Positions 14,865 through 22,669 of a DNA stretch of 37,753 nucleotides are shown piece after piece. Below the pieces are notes generated by a model. That model made no database searches. It had not been told where the DNA came from and saw nothing but the letters and a program-made list of their open reading frames with translations. Position numbers and translations under genes: made by a program. Location: IMG/VR virus record IMGVR_UViG_3300047586_000368, positions 1 to 37,753 of that record. One strand, written 5' to 3'. The number at the start of each line of letters is the position of its first letter. The first letter of the stretch is position 1. This stretch comes from a virus.

Positions 14865-15487
14865 GCCGCGATCCTCGATTCCAGGGCGGACCGGCCGCCC
14901 GTCTGCTGGAGAAGCACGCGAACTTGATTATCGAGTTCGGTATCCAGGCGGGCGCTGGACTCAGCCATCAGGCGTTCGGCGAGACCGGTGATGCCGGTGA
15001 AGAGTTGCATCGGCGACGGTCCGAACATTTCCTCGATGGGCAGGCGTTTCGAGCCGGTCCGGATAAAGACGCCTTCGTGCCCCGACCGCGGCATCGTCAC
15101 GATGAAGGCATGCTCGGCTAGAAGCCGGCCCTGCTTCGAGCCGGCGTAGTCGAGCGCTGATTCGGCTCCTGCCGGCAGCCGAAACGTGACGCCCTTGGCA
15201 CCCTGACGGGCGCCGAACCAGATGAGGGGCATCCGTTTATTCCAGATGTGGATGATCGCACACAGGGTTTTGTAATTGGCTTTTCGCAGCCGGACCGCTT
15301 TTCGGACATCCTTACGTTTGAGGCCCGACGCGCCAACGATCAGGTCGAGGATGCGGGTAAAGGCCCAGGTGGCGGTCTTATTGACCGCGCGTGTGAGGAC
15401 CTTCGGAAGACCCTGCGAAATCCCGGAGAGGGCCTGCTGGAGTTCGGCTAACTTGGCCTCGTCCACTTTAACCGTAAAGTCAACCAT
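14861..15487 (-). CDS. Minor tail protein Z-like (head-tail connection)
   Basis: 208 residues from ATG 15487 (TTG 15490 also possible). The pattern AVNKTATWAFTRI, then KRKDVRKAV, a hydrophobic centre and near the C-terminus LPIEEMFGPSPMQLF matches the phage minor tail protein Z (gpZ) family, whose members act at the tail top before head joining. TGATG overlap with the upstream gene. Confidence 0.82.
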   Translation of the reverse strand: MVDFTVKVDEAKLAELQQALSGISQGLPKVLTRAVNKTATWAFTRILDLIVGASGLKRKDVRKAVRLRKANYKTLCAIIHIWNKRMPLIWFGARQGAKGVTFRLPAGAESALDYAGSKQGRLLAEHAFIVTMPRSGHEGVFIRTGSKRLPIEEMFGPSPMQLFTGITGLAERLMAESSARLDTELDNQVRVLLQQTGGRSALESRIAA

Positions 15488-15837
15488 CAACGAACCTCCA
15501 GCCGCAGTATGCCGGCGTCCTGTTGGACGATGCGAACGATGCTCTTGGTCACGGCCGCCTCGCCGAGGCGGACCGGCACGTCCACCTGGTCGCCGCCGGT
15601 GTCGACCTCGGCGGAGGAGATCCCCGCGGAGGCGCTGTTGCGGACCACCAGGTGGATCGTCGGAACCGAGAAACCGTCCGCCTCCATGAGAAAGGCCGGC
15701 GGATTACGGTCCACGATCGCCTGGATGGTGCGCGGCGCCGGCGCCGGGACCGCCAGCGTCGGCCGGGGCTTGTAGATCACGGCCTCGGCGAAATCCGTGA
15801 GGAACAGAGCCGCGTCGGCCGCCAGATCAAGCGTCAT
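15487..15837 (-). CDS. Head-tail joining protein, putative
   Basis: 116 residues from ATG 15837, overlapping the upstream gene by 11 bp. Strand-rich with ending RIVQQDAGILRLEVR. Size and position before the gpZ-like gene are those of small head-completion or FII-like adaptors. Family not recognised; role by context. Confidence 0.55.
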   Translation of the reverse strand: MTLDLAADAALFLTDFAEAVIYKPRPTLAVPAPAPRTIQAIVDRNPPAFLMEADGFSVPTIHLVVRNSASAGISSAEVDTGGDQVDVPVRLGEAAVTKSIVRIVQQDAGILRLEVR

Positions 15838-16402
15838 GGCCGATCCTCCGAACCCTGATGCCGTCGCGGGCAAAGAGCGTCGTCAGGTCCTGCCACAGAG
15901 ACTGCTCGCGTGCCCACCGCTCCTCGCCTCGGGTGCTGTTGGGATCGGCCTTGCCGTCCCAGTCCACCAGACCTGACCAATCAACTCCATAGGCGTCGAT
16001 CTCGACGGCGCCCTGCCGGCGGGCGAGGACCAGGGCCGCCGTGCCGCTGAAACTGTCCCAGAGGAGCGGCGTGGGATGTTCGGCGCCGTCCGGTTGCCAC
16101 TCGTGCGGCAACCAGGAGTACTCGACAGGGACAAACGGCAACTGTCGCGCCTCGGGATAGCGGGAACATCTCTCAACGTGCTGATCGCCCCACGACACCA
16201 GGACCGGCAGCCGTTCAGGGGGCCAGGAAGGCCGCTGCATGACCTCGCGGGCGAGGCGGAAGGCCTCGGCGTCCAGCATGACCCAGAAATCGGCGGGGAA
16301 GGCGAGGACGGCCCTGTTGACCGCCAGGACCTGGTCATATTGAGCGGCGCGGCCCTCGAAGAGGGGGAGGCTCGGACCCGGACATAACAGGGCGACTTTC
16401 AT
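15827..16402 (-). CDS. PGPS-motif protein, DUF115/sialyltransferase-like
   Basis: 191 residues starting MKVALLCPGPSL, a glycine/proline loop followed by VLAVNRAV and FWVMLDAEAF. This resembles the nucleotide-binding start of DUF115-type and some sialyltransferase-like proteins, where a G-x-G-P-S loop opens a Rossmann-like fold. A later SGTAALVLARRQGAVEIDAYGVDW fits the second half of such a fold. It interrupts head and tail genes, so it may be an inserted accessory gene acting on sugars or nucleotides. Function is inferred. Confidence 0.55.
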   Translation of the reverse strand: MKVALLCPGPSLPLFEGRAAQYDQVLAVNRAVLAFPADFWVMLDAEAFRLAREVMQRPSWPPERLPVLVSWGDQHVERCSRYPEARQLPFVPVEYSWLPHEWQPDGAEHPTPLLWDSFSGTAALVLARRQGAVEIDAYGVDWSGLVDWDGKADPNSTRGEERWAREQSLWQDLTTLFARDGIRVRRIGHDA

Positions 16403-16452
16403 GGAGCGGCCTCGTTTTCATTGTGCGAGAAGAACGATAAGGCGGCTTGGCG

Positions 16453-16758
16453 TCATTCCGCTGCGCCTCTGTCGCCCGTTGCTTCTCTTTCGCCCCGCTC
16501 GCCTCGGGCCCCATCATGCCCTTGACCGCGAAGAAATCCTGTCAGGTCGGACACGGCCTGGGCCACGCGGTCCAGTTTGGTGTCAATCCCCGTCATCACG
16601 CTGTTATGCACCGAGCAGGGGTTGCCGGCCGTGAGAGTCAGGCGCTCGGAGAGCCTGGCGTTCTCCCGGCCCTGGTTATAGGCCAGCCACGAGAGCGCCA
16701 CGCACCAAGGCACGAGGAACGTGATGACGACCAGTTGGATGATCTCGACGGTGGTCAT
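16453..16758 (-). CDS. Small single-pass membrane protein (holin-like?)
   Basis: 101 residues with one strong N-terminal membrane segment (IIQLVVITFLVPWCVALSWLAY), then a coiled-coil-like part (SVMTGIDTKLDRVAQAVSDL) and a charged Arg/Gly/Glu tail. GGAAGGG upstream. A one-span protein with charged tail could be a type III-like holin or a virion membrane factor; neither is proven. Confidence 0.6.
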   Translation of the reverse strand: MTTVEIIQLVVITFLVPWCVALSWLAYNQGRENARLSERLTLTAGNPCSVHNSVMTGIDTKLDRVAQAVSDLTGFLRGQGHDGARGERGEREATGDRGAAE

Positions 16759-16811
16759 GGTGCACCCTTCCTATCAGCGGCAGCAGACTCCGCGCTTGGT
16801 GATCCATAGGA

Positions 16812-16850
16812 CCGCGCCCGGGGACCGCCCCTTGGGTCCCCGGGTCGCGG
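16812..16850 (-). terminator. Strong hairpin between capsid and downstream late genes
   Basis: A perfect 10-bp stem CCCGGGGACC / GGTCCCCGGG with an 8-nt loop, extended by CCGCG / CGCGG past one bulged base. It lies in the 106-bp gap after the decoration protein gene. No T-run follows on the minus strand, so it may attenuate transcription or protect the capsid mRNA 3' end rather than terminate fully. Confidence 0.55.
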
Positions 16851-16864
16851 CATTCGGACGTTGG

Positions 16865-17209
16865 TCAGGCGGCGCAGGCGCAGTTTCCGTTGATGAGGAC
16901 GTTGGCGGTCGCGGCGGCGGAGGCCTTCGACCCCACGGCGATGCCGGCCTTGTTGTGACCGGTGGCCACGGTGGTCAGCTTGGAGCCGGAAGCGTCCCAG
17001 TACAGCTGGACGGCGTCGTTCCAGGCTATGCCGATCGTGGCGGCCAGCACATGGACGCCGGCCCGATCGACAGGACCGGTGCCGAGGGCAGCGATGTCCG
17101 CCACCACGACACCAATCTCGATACCGCGGACGACCACGTCGCCGGCGGAGTTGCCGCCGCTCGAGTAATAATCGACGCGGGCGCCGGACTGCACAAAGGT
17201 ATTGCTCAT
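16865..17209 (-). CDS. DUF2190 capsid decoration protein
   Basis: 114 residues with the DUF2190 pattern: MSNTFVQSGARVDYYSSGG, then VVVRG and a Gly/Ala/Val-rich core with VAVGS-like and ATANVLING segments. These proteins trimerise on the capsid surface as in lambda gpD-like decoration. Strong AAGGAGG 6 nt before ATG fits high expression. It follows the major capsid gene after a hairpin-containing gap. Confidence 0.85.
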   Translation of the reverse strand: MSNTFVQSGARVDYYSSGGNSAGDVVVRGIEIGVVVADIAALGTGPVDRAGVHVLAATIGIAWNDAVQLYWDASGSKLTTVATGHNKAGIAVGSKASAAATANVLINGNCACAA

Positions 17210-17269
17210 GACTTCCTCCTTGAAAAGTTTCTCGTTCGAGGGGGCATCCGTTCGCGGAGGCCCGGGCGA

Positions 17270-17287
17270 GGGCCGCTCGCGCGGCCC
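17270..17287 (-). other. Hairpin after the capsid gene
   Basis: Perfect stem GGGCCGC / GCGGCCC with a 4-nt loop in the gap between the capsid stop and the decoration protein start. No T-run. It could stabilise the capsid mRNA 3' end or slow polymerase. Confidence 0.4.
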
Positions 17288-17316
17288 CCGCCTATTGGCA
17301 CGGGTCCGGTCCGGCT

Positions 17317-19809
17317 TTAGCCGAGACGCGGGTCGACGACCATCGTCAAGCCGTAGAACGGGTTCTTGGCCATGACGTTCTTCGCCGGATCGAACTGGGA
17401 TCCGGTGAGCTGCTCCATTTCGGTCTCGCCGTCGGAGCCGCAGAGAACGAAGCGCGGCGAGAGGTTGAGGCGGGCCTTGCCCTTCGGGCCCAGCTGGGAG
17501 CGCATCAGTTTGCGGGCCGCACCCAGGGCGGTCACGGTGATCGAGCCGGCCTTGTCGCAGACCAGGCCGCGGAAATCGATGGCCTTGGCGGCGCAGGTGT
17601 GCTCGACCTTGATCTTCAGACTGGAGGTGTCAAAGTCGATCTCGTCGGTCACCAGCGGGCCGTTGCGGCCCTCGAGGAAGCAGACCTCGACGGTGTCGAT
17701 TTCGGCCGGGTCGGCGGCCAGGTAATAGATCTTGGACGAGCCGGACCCAACGAGGTTGTTGTGCGTCGCGTAGAAGAGCGCGATGTTATCCGCCAGGGCC
17801 GTGTTGGCCGTGAGCGGCGCATAGGCGACGTCATCCTCGAGGCGGCGGCAGGCCGACATCTCGGCGATCGGAAGCCGCGAAAGGAAGTTGACGTCGTCGT
17901 TGATGATGACGCGCTGGGTGATGAGGATGCCGCCCGCGTAATCCTCGAGGGCATAGACCTCCTTGCCGTCCCCGAAGGTGACGAACTTGATTTCGCCGCC
18001 TTCCTTGCGAACCACCAGGCTCGGCATCTCAGAGAGAGCGACCCGCGAGATCGTCCGGTAGTCCGGGGCGGTCGCGCGGCGGGCCCAGACCGTCCACGAA
18101 GGCGGCCGTTCGACGTAGCCGAGCCGCAGCGTCCGGTTGACCGTGGAGGCGAGGATCGAGGGGAAGTCGCTGGTCGACTGGACCCCGAGGGCCTCGCCGA
18201 ACCGGCGGCGGAGGTAGGAGGAAGAAACCATGCATCGGGCGATCTCGTCCTTCGAGAGGGCGCCGACACCGGGGACGTTCAGGGCCTGGAGGTAGGCCCG
18301 GCCGATTTCGATCAGGCTTCGGCCTGAGAAGTCGCGGCTCCGCTCGTGGGCGGGGCGGACCTTCGCCTTGCCGGCGGACGCCATTACGATGTCGCCACGG
18401 GCATCGGTCTCCGAAATCGCGACGCCGGCCTTGACGCAGAGGGCGTCGCCGATCGCCACCGCGAGGGTGTCGCGGTTGAGGTCGGAGCCGACGGTGACGC
18501 GACCTTCGCCGATGGCCACCGGCTGGTGGGCCTGGGCGTATTTCTTGAGCGCCTGGGCATTGGCCTCGGCGAGGGAGAAGCCGCCGTTGACCATCTGGTC
18601 GGCGAAGGAGGCATCGAGGCCGAGCATGGCAACCATGCCGCGGATCTCGGCGATCCGGGTCCGTTCGGCGAGCGTGGCGGCGGCGGACAGATCCACCGGG
18701 GACGGAATGACCGCTGCCGGCGCCGAAGCGGCGGGTGCAGGCGTGACGGCCGCCGCCGGCGTGGCCGGCGTCAGAAGGGCATCGGCGATGTCCTTCTGGT
18801 CGGTCGTGAGGGCCGCCAGGAAGGTCATCGCCTGGGCATCGGACGCGTCGGCCTTCAGGCCGACGCTCACCAGGTACTTCTTCAATCTCGGGTTCATGAG
18901 TCGCTCTCCTTCTTGGGCCGCGGCCTGCCCTGAGCCTGCCGAAAGGGCGGCCGTGGCGGTTGCGGCGTTTGCCTGGCGAAAGTTCATGGACGGGGCGCGG
19001 CCGGCCAGTTCAGCCACCGCCTCGTCGAGTGTCTTGATGCCGTCAATGAGACCGACGTCCTGGGCATGGACGCCGACGTGGACGCGGCCATCGGCCATCG
19101 CGAGGGCCTTCTCCGTGGTCCAGCCTCGGCCGCGGGCGACGGCGGCGATGAACGTCTCGGCCAGCTGGTTGATGCGGCGTTGCATCTCGGCGAGTTGCGG
19201 CTCGGTGACGACCGTGCCGGCTTCCCCCGCGCCCTTCATCTCGCCGGCCTTGACGATGTTGATTTTCACGCCTTCCATCTCAGCCATCTTCGAGAAATCC
19301 GGCACGACGCAGTAGACGCCGATCGAACCGACGACCGCGGCCCGGTTGGCATAGATCTTCGAGGCCTGAGAGGCGAGGTAATAGGCGCCGCTCGCGCCCA
19401 TGTCCTGGATGATGGCGACGACGGGCTTCACTTGGCGGGCGCGATAGACGGCGTCGGCCGCCTCGGCCGTGCCGGCGACGGTGCCGCCCGGCGAATCAAT
19501 GGCCAGGACAATCGCCTTGACGCTAGAGTCAGTCGCAGCGTCATTGATTTGTTTCTCGATCTGCGGAAGCGAGGCCGGGCCGGCGCCCATGAAGAGCGCG
19601 CCCCAGTCCAAGGTCTTCACGAGGACGCCGGAGGCCCGGATGATCGCGACACCGTCAACAACCTGCGTCTTCGGGGCTTCCACCTTCGGTCCGAAGGACA
19701 CCGCGGCCCGGGCCTGAAGTTCAGCGACCTGGACGGCCGTCAGACCTCGCAGACGCAGAGCCAGGGGCGAAAGGTATTCCGCCAGAATGGCCAGGATCAA
19801 GGGGTCCAT
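17317..19809 (-). CDS. Fused S49 head protease, scaffold and major capsid protein
   Basis: 830-residue head protein with three parts. Residues ~45-290 form an S49 (SppA/ClpP-fold, lambda C-like) peptidase: oxyanion-type SPGG at 106-109, nucleophile Ser140 in GASG, probable Lys192 in EMKGAG. Residues ~305-480 are Ala/Pro-rich and helical, the scaffold. Residues ~480-830 match a Mu gpT-like major capsid protein, with DFPSILASTVNRTL, SWTVWARR, RTISRV, INDDVNFLSRLP and LENDIAL-type segments (here DNIALFYATHNN). An internal ATG at codon 305 with AAGGAG would give a scaffold-capsid product without protease. The protease presumably frees mature capsid from scaffold. Portal lies directly upstream, decoration protein downstream. 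Confidence 0.9.
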   Translation of the reverse strand: MDPLILAILAEYLSPLALRLRGLTAVQVAELQARAAVSFGPKVEAPKTQVVDGVAIIRASGVLVKTLDWGALFMGAGPASLPQIEKQINDAATDSSVKAIVLAIDSPGGTVAGTAEAADAVYRARQVKPVVAIIQDMGASGAYYLASQASKIYANRAAVVGSIGVYCVVPDFSKMAEMEGVKINIVKAGEMKGAGEAGTVVTEPQLAEMQRRINQLAETFIAAVARGRGWTTEKALAMADGRVHVGVHAQDVGLIDGIKTLDEAVAELAGRAPSMNFRQANAATATAALSAGSGQAAAQEGERLMNPRLKKYLVSVGLKADASDAQAMTFLAALTTDQKDIADALLTPATPAAAVTPAPAASAPAAVIPSPVDLSAAATLAERTRIAEIRGMVAMLGLDASFADQMVNGGFSLAEANAQALKKYAQAHQPVAIGEGRVTVGSDLNRDTLAVAIGDALCVKAGVAISETDARGDIVMASAGKAKVRPAHERSRDFSGRSLIEIGRAYLQALNVPGVGALSKDEIARCMVSSSYLRRRFGEALGVQSTSDFPSILASTVNRTLRLGYVERPPSWTVWARRATAPDYRTISRVALSEMPSLVVRKEGGEIKFVTFGDGKEVYALEDYAGGILITQRVIINDDVNFLSRLPIAEMSACRRLEDDVAYAPLTANTALADNIALFYATHNNLVGSGSSKIYYLAADPAEIDTVEVCFLEGRNGPLVTDEIDFDTSSLKIKVEHTCAAKAIDFRGLVCDKAGSITVTALGAARKLMRSQLGPKGKARLNLSPRFVLCGSDGETEMEQLTGSQFDPAKNVMAKNPFYGLTMVVDPRLG
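18895..18911 (-). promoter_or_regulatory. Internal ribosome binding site and start inside the protease-capsid gene
   Basis: On the minus strand AAGGAG (18911-18906) stands 8 nt before an in-frame ATG at 18897. The product begins MNPRLKKYLVS, exactly where the scaffold-like part starts. This mimics lambda C/Nu3, where scaffold is made from an internal start, but here scaffold and capsid stay joined. Confidence 0.7.
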
Positions 19810-19810
19810 G

Positions 19811-21532
19811 TCAGGTCTCCCTCACGGCGGCCGCCAGGATTTCCGTCGCCAGGCGGTCGGTGGACGTCTCGGGCGCTTGCGCCGATCGCGGCGCCGGCGA
19901 CTTGTCGGTCTCTCCCGGCTGCGGCCGCGGCTCGGCCGGGTTGATGGCCGGGGCGGACCGGTTGCCCGGCCGACCGTCCGGCAGCGGCACCTGGAGTTCG
20001 TCGGCGTCATCCAGTTGCTCGGCGATCCGCCGGAGGCCGTCGCGCCAGACTTCGCCGTTCCGCTGCCAGATTGATTCGCGATCGTCGAAGCGATAATCGA
20101 TGTTGATCTTGTCGGCCGCGGCCTGCTTGGCCTCATCGATCGGCGGCTTGGCCGGCGGCTGCCACTCGAACCGCTCGTAGTTCCTCCGGGCCTTGGCATC
20201 GCTGAAATACTCGGGCGCCTCGACGCGGCCCTCGAGGATCGCCAGGCGGACGAACGTCACCCAGATCTCCCGCAGGATCAGGTCCATCAGGAGATACTGC
20301 AGCGGGTCGGTCTCGCGATCGCGCTCGGCGATTCCCTGGCGCTGACCGCCATACGTGTTGCCTGAGAAATCCCTCGAGACGGTCGGGCCATCGAGGCCGC
20401 TGCCGGCGGCGATGCGATTGGTGCTCATCCGCATGAACGGCTCATACTGCGCGCCCGGCCGCTGGGGATTGAGCAGCGTGACCTTCTCGTCGAGGATCAT
20501 CCCCGGTTCCATCGTCATCGTCGGATTCTGCCGGGAGTCCTTGCCGGCGTTGGTGCCCGGGAGCGCGGGCATCATGCCGCCCAGGCCGGCGCCGGACGCG
20601 GGGTCGTTCGGGTCGCGGCAGAGGCCGATGCAGGCCTCCATCCGCTTGGCGACGATCTCGTATTCCTCGTAATATTGAAGGTTCCACATGCGTGAGAGCA
20701 CCGACTGCATCCGCGAATAGGCCCGCGTCTGGCGGACGCGGCGTTGGCGCATCAGGCAGTGGACCCGCTCCGCCGGCACGCGCTCGGACGGCGACTGAAG
20801 GCGGAAGGCGTCCATCGGCGTGCCCTTCAGCCAGACCCAGTAGGCCACCGGGGCATTGAAGGCGTCCACCTCGACGCCGCCGCGGATCTCGTTGCCGGTG
20901 TCGCCGTTCCACTGCCGCGTATTGTCGAGCTGCTCGGCCTCGAACAGTTGGACTGAAAGGCCCAGTTCGCCGTCCGCTCGGGGCTGATAGTTCAGGATGG
21001 CGAAGGCCGCGCCGACGGTAACCATCTCGTCGGTCATCAGGCCCTGGATCTCGATCAGGCTCTTCTTCCGTTCCTGGTCGCAGAGTCGGGCGCTCCCGGC
21101 CCAGTGGTTCCACTCCTCGTCAAGCGCGCGGTTGAAATCGTCGAGACGGCCGCCTTCGGAATCGCGGGCCGAAGCGCGGAGGCGGATGCCGGTGCCGACG
21201 ACGTGCCGGCGGTACCCGCTCACGATGGAGTCGCCCAGCGGATCGTTGGCGGCGACCTGGCGGGCCCGGGCGCTGGAGACCGGGATGTCGGAGAGAAACG
21301 CCTGGTCGGCCGATCGGGTGGACGTCGCCCGATCGGCCGTCGTGCGCGACCGTTCCGCGCTCGAGAGATAACTCATCGTCTCACCGCGGATCGTGGCGGC
21401 CTGGATGCGGAGGCGGGCCTGGCCGCGGCGGGCGGCCCAGCCGGGAAAGAGCGGCGCGAGCGCGCCATCGGTAAATCGGCCGACGGCCTGACCGGCACGG
21501 GCGAGATGGCTGATCTTCTGTCGCTCGTTCAT
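19811..21532 (-). CDS. Portal protein, lambda family
   Basis: 573 residues with the lambda gpB portal pattern: an N-terminal ARARQVAANDPLGDSIVSGYRRHVVGTGI segment, NHWAGS, then LSVQLFEAEQLDN, VHCLMRQRRVRQTR, and late RIAAGSGLDGPTVSRDFSGNTYGGQR. Such proteins form the dodecameric DNA channel at the capsid vertex. The C-terminus is Pro/Ala-rich and disordered-looking. ATGA overlap with the gpW-like gene; two bases separate it from the protease start. Confidence 0.93.
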   Translation of the reverse strand: MNERQKISHLARAGQAVGRFTDGALAPLFPGWAARRGQARLRIQAATIRGETMSYLSSAERSRTTADRATSTRSADQAFLSDIPVSSARARQVAANDPLGDSIVSGYRRHVVGTGIRLRASARDSEGGRLDDFNRALDEEWNHWAGSARLCDQERKKSLIEIQGLMTDEMVTVGAAFAILNYQPRADGELGLSVQLFEAEQLDNTRQWNGDTGNEIRGGVEVDAFNAPVAYWVWLKGTPMDAFRLQSPSERVPAERVHCLMRQRRVRQTRAYSRMQSVLSRMWNLQYYEEYEIVAKRMEACIGLCRDPNDPASGAGLGGMMPALPGTNAGKDSRQNPTMTMEPGMILDEKVTLLNPQRPGAQYEPFMRMSTNRIAAGSGLDGPTVSRDFSGNTYGGQRQGIAERDRETDPLQYLLMDLILREIWVTFVRLAILEGRVEAPEYFSDAKARRNYERFEWQPPAKPPIDEAKQAAADKINIDYRFDDRESIWQRNGEVWRDGLRRIAEQLDDADELQVPLPDGRPGNRSAPAINPAEPRPQPGETDKSPAPRSAQAPETSTDRLATEILAAAVRET

Positions 21533-21756
21533 CCGGGACTCGCAAAGGTGACGCCCGACGCCCCGCCGCCGGCAGCGCGGGCGATCCGGTTTTCAAGCAG
21601 ACGGACCTGGCCCCAAAGTTCATCGATGAGTTTGAGTTTGGTGACGGTTCGGCCAGCAATGGAGTACGACTGGACGCTGCTGGCAGTGATGGCATCGATT
21701 TGCAAGCGCGTCTGCTCGAGGAGCTGGGCGTCCGTCATGGCCATGATGCCGCCCAT
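21529..21756 (-). CDS. gpW-like head-tail joining protein
   Basis: About 75 residues. Pattern TDAQLLEQTRLQIDAI, SVQSYSIAGRTVTKLKLIDELWGQVRLLENRI matches gpW-type small head-completion proteins (helix, beta hairpin, helix). Three nearby starts are possible (21756, 21744, 21738) with no clear Shine-Dalgarno. Placed directly before the portal gene as in lambda. Confidence 0.75.
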   Translation of the reverse strand: MGGIMAMTDAQLLEQTRLQIDAITASSVQSYSIAGRTVTKLKLIDELWGQVRLLENRIARAAGGGASGVTFASPG

Positions 21757-21790
21757 AGTGGGTGAGCCTCGGACCGGGCACAAGAGGCGG

Positions 21791-21809
21791 GTTTACAGCA
21801 CCTGTAAAC
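21791..21809. promoter_or_regulatory. Dyad GTTTACAG-CAC-CTGTAAAC
   Basis: Perfect 8-bp inverted repeat with a 3-nt centre, about 90 bp upstream of the plus-strand HARE-like gene and upstream of the minus-strand gpW gene. The same TTACAG-N3-CTGTAA core recurs at 22410-22424. Looks like an operator for a dimeric regulator. Confidence 0.55.
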
Positions 21810-21897
21810 AACCCACCGGATTAGCAGGAATGCTCACCTTTTGCCCTTGCATTCGCTCCAAATCCATGCCCTGATCTACATGGAATTAGGAGATACC

Positions 21898-22482
21898 ATG
21901 TTGACGCTCAAACAAAGGCAAGAGCGGGCCGCACGTCGCGCCGCGAGGATCGCGGCGAAGCACGAAGCCATCCGGCAAGCGGCCTGCCAAAACAAGGAAG
22001 GAAGCACGATCATGCAGAAGAAAGCGAAGGTAGCAGGCACGAGGAAGGCCGCCACGACGCCCACGGCGGCCCACGGGGCGGCCGGGAAGCCGCTGGCGGC
22101 CAAGGAGGCCAAGGGGGCGAAACCGGCGGCGTCTGCCCTGGCTGAGGACAAACTGAGTCCCGGTGCCAGGGCCGACCTGGTCAAGGTCCGCGAGGCGGCT
22201 GCGAAGCCCGACCCGGCGCTCGACAAGGCCCTGGCCGACGCCGGCAAGGCGAAGGCCGCCAAGTCGGCCCAGGCCAAGGGGCCGAAGAAGCCGAGCCTCC
22301 TGGACCTGGCCGCTGAGGTCCTGGCGAAGGCCGGGAAGCCCATGGGGTGCAAGGAGATCGTCGAGCAGGTCCTCCTTACTGCTATGCCGGCCACGTCCAA
22401 CAGGCGGCCTTACAGCTGCTGTAAAGGACCGGTTGTCCGAAAAATGACCTTGTCCGTCCTGCCACAATGGCATTTGACGTAG
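21898..22482 (+). CDS. HARE-HTH-like basic DNA-binding protein
   Basis: Plus-strand gene inside the minus-strand late block, up to 194 residues. Basic, Ala/Lys-rich N-terminal tail, then SLLDLAAEVLAKAGKPMGCKEIVEQVL, which fits the start of an HB1/ASXL (HARE) winged helix. The domain then breaks off: the usual GKTPxATLxxAI part is missing and the last ~35 residues look unrelated. In another frame the DNA reads TGGLTAAVKDRLSEK, so a frameshift truncation is possible. ATG 21898 has AGGAG 6 nt upstream; ATG 22012 with AAGGAAGG is a second start. Such proteins are common in Planctomycetota. Its 3' end overlaps a minus-strand gene. Confidence 0.6.
   Translation: MLTLKQRQERAARRAARIAAKHEAIRQAACQNKEGSTIMQKKAKVAGTRKAATTPTAAHGAAGKPLAAKEAKGAKPAASALAEDKLSPGARADLVKVREAAAKPDPALDKALADAGKAKAAKSAQAKGPKKPSLLDLAAEVLAKAGKPMGCKEIVEQVLLTAMPATSNRRPYSCCKGPVVRKMTLSVLPQWHLT
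22410..22424. promoter_or_regulatory. Dyad TTACAG-CTG-CTGTAA
   Basis: Second copy of the dyad core found at 21791-21809, here at the 3' end of the HARE-like gene and over the stop of the minus-strand zinc-ribbon gene. Confidence 0.5.
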
Positions 22483-22631
22483 CGGATGCGCCCCTGGGTG
22501 CTGGTCACGTGCCAGTCGGGATCGCCGCAGCCGCAGGGTTTCTCGGCCAGGGCGGAAGCCAGGGCGGAAGCCAGGGCAGCCCGCTCGCGGCGGGCGATCG
22601 AGGCAGGGCGGATGTGATCGGCCAAGCTCAT
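22410..22631 (-). CDS. Small zinc-ribbon protein
   Basis: 73 residues from ATG 22631 (a GTG at 22655 would add eight). N-terminal MSLADHIRPASIARRERAAL helix, then CGCGDPDW and a C-terminal RYVKCHCGRTDKV, giving two Cys pairs of a zinc ribbon. It lies between the glycosyltransferase and gpW genes. Its start region nearly duplicates that of the glycosyltransferase (shared MASHAFRPMSLAD-coding DNA). Confidence 0.65.
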   Translation of the reverse strand: MSLADHIRPASIARRERAALASALASALAEKPCGCGDPDWHVTSTQGRIRYVKCHCGRTDKVIFRTTGPLQQL

Positions 22632-22646
22632 CGGCCGAAAGGCGTG
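22626..22646. repeat. Left copy of 21-bp direct repeat flanking the glycosyltransferase
   Basis: Exact match to 23405-23425; imperfect similarity extends to about 22617-22670. The pair frames the glycosyltransferase gene and contains the duplicated terminase 3' end and start codon. Confidence 0.8.
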
Positions 22647-22669
22647 AGATGCCACGGTTTTCTCCTTAT

